Positions 63,878-64,000 of a DNA stretch of 64,000 bases are shown here, piece after piece; within the stretch, counting starts at the first letter, position 1, and every line of letters starts with the position of its first letter. The notes beneath the pieces are model-generated. The model did not search any database and had not been told where the DNA came from. It was given only the letters and a program-made list of their open reading frames with translations. The stretch is from Pseudomonas putida NBRC 14164 (GTDB lineage Bacteria > Pseudomonadota > Gammaproteobacteria > Pseudomonadales > Pseudomonadaceae), in the NCBI RefSeq assembly GCF_000412675.1, contig NC_021505.1, positions 6,092,702-6,156,701 of the forward strand, given 5' to 3'. Position numbers and translations under genes: made by a program.

Positions 63878-64000
63878 TTTCCAACCAGCCTTTCCCTATA
63901 GGGCGTGTGATGGACGGTGCTTGCTCGTCCATCCTCGAGGGGATGCTTGATCGGACACACGAATCGGGGACAACATGAAAAAAAAGAAGAGACATATAAA
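63878..64000. other. Start of the rpmH-dnaA spacer
   Basis: No gene. The last 40 nt become A-rich on the + strand, as expected for entry into the rpmH-dnaA spacer, where the Pseudomonas origin has been mapped; the DnaA boxes themselves would lie beyond the edge. Confidence 0.5.

Noticed and set aside
63975..64000. ATG followed by a lysine run at the right edge
   Set aside because: It lies in the A-rich rpmH-dnaA spacer, has no ribosome-binding site or family match, and runs off the window.

Overview
The window is a GC-rich, tightly packed bacterial chromosome segment from a fluorescent pseudomonad, most likely the Pseudomonas putida group. The evidence is the F1F0-ATP synthase block between glmU and parAB, the order rsmG-mnmG ahead of mnmE-yidC-yidD-rnpA-rpmH, a two-subunit pyruvate carboxylase beside a LysR gene and a hexR/zwf pair, an orphan lpd3 beside glmS, and many Pseudomonas-type REP palindromes. 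The right edge stops in the rpmH-dnaA spacer, so this is the origin-proximal left arm of the chromosome. I see no rRNA, tRNA, CRISPR array, insertion sequence or prophage.

Layout. 0-4.3 kb: phosphate uptake (pstC truncated by the left edge, pstS behind a multi-repeat Pho box) and an MHS-type transporter. 4.7-12.5 kb: a YciA-like thioesterase, a hexose-phosphate mutarotase, two small envelope proteins, purEK, and aspA with a divergent LysR gene and a nearby AraC-type gene. 12.7-18.4 kb: an acetylpolyamine deacetylase coupled to a polyamine-binding protein, a MocR regulator, and a PaiB-GNAT-GNAT operon. 18.5-29.9 kb: pycBA with divergent pycR, hexR-like/zwf, uvrD, a Tim44-like membrane protein and a SUKH-fold protein. 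30.1-38.9 kb: a Kef-type antiporter, a thioesterase, pdxY, DUF3301, then a zinc-starvation locus (two COG0523 GTPases, DUF1826, a small Cys-rich secreted protein and folE2 around a Zur-like box). 39.0-43.3 kb: cls, cfa, lpd3. 43.4-47.6 kb: glmS-glmR-glmU for UDP-GlcNAc synthesis, with an unoccupied attTn7. 47.7-54.8 kb: atpIBEFHAGDC. 55.0-63.8 kb: parB-parA-rsmG-mnmG, a DnaA-box-rich spacer, then mnmE, yidC, yidD, rnpA and rpmH.

The gene content is mainly housekeeping. The least expected signals are in the DNA itself. I counted 18 exact copies of the 9-mer TTATCCACA (either strand) by eye, against about 0.5 expected by base-composition-free chance. Seven lie within 1.9 kb inside the COG0523/DUF1826 genes, and one starts a 12-bp tandem repeat inside the MocR coding sequence. 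A near-perfect parS lies inside folE2. Together these suggest that origin-arm DnaA and ParB functions are written into coding DNA. Regulatory sites were read by eye and are candidates only.
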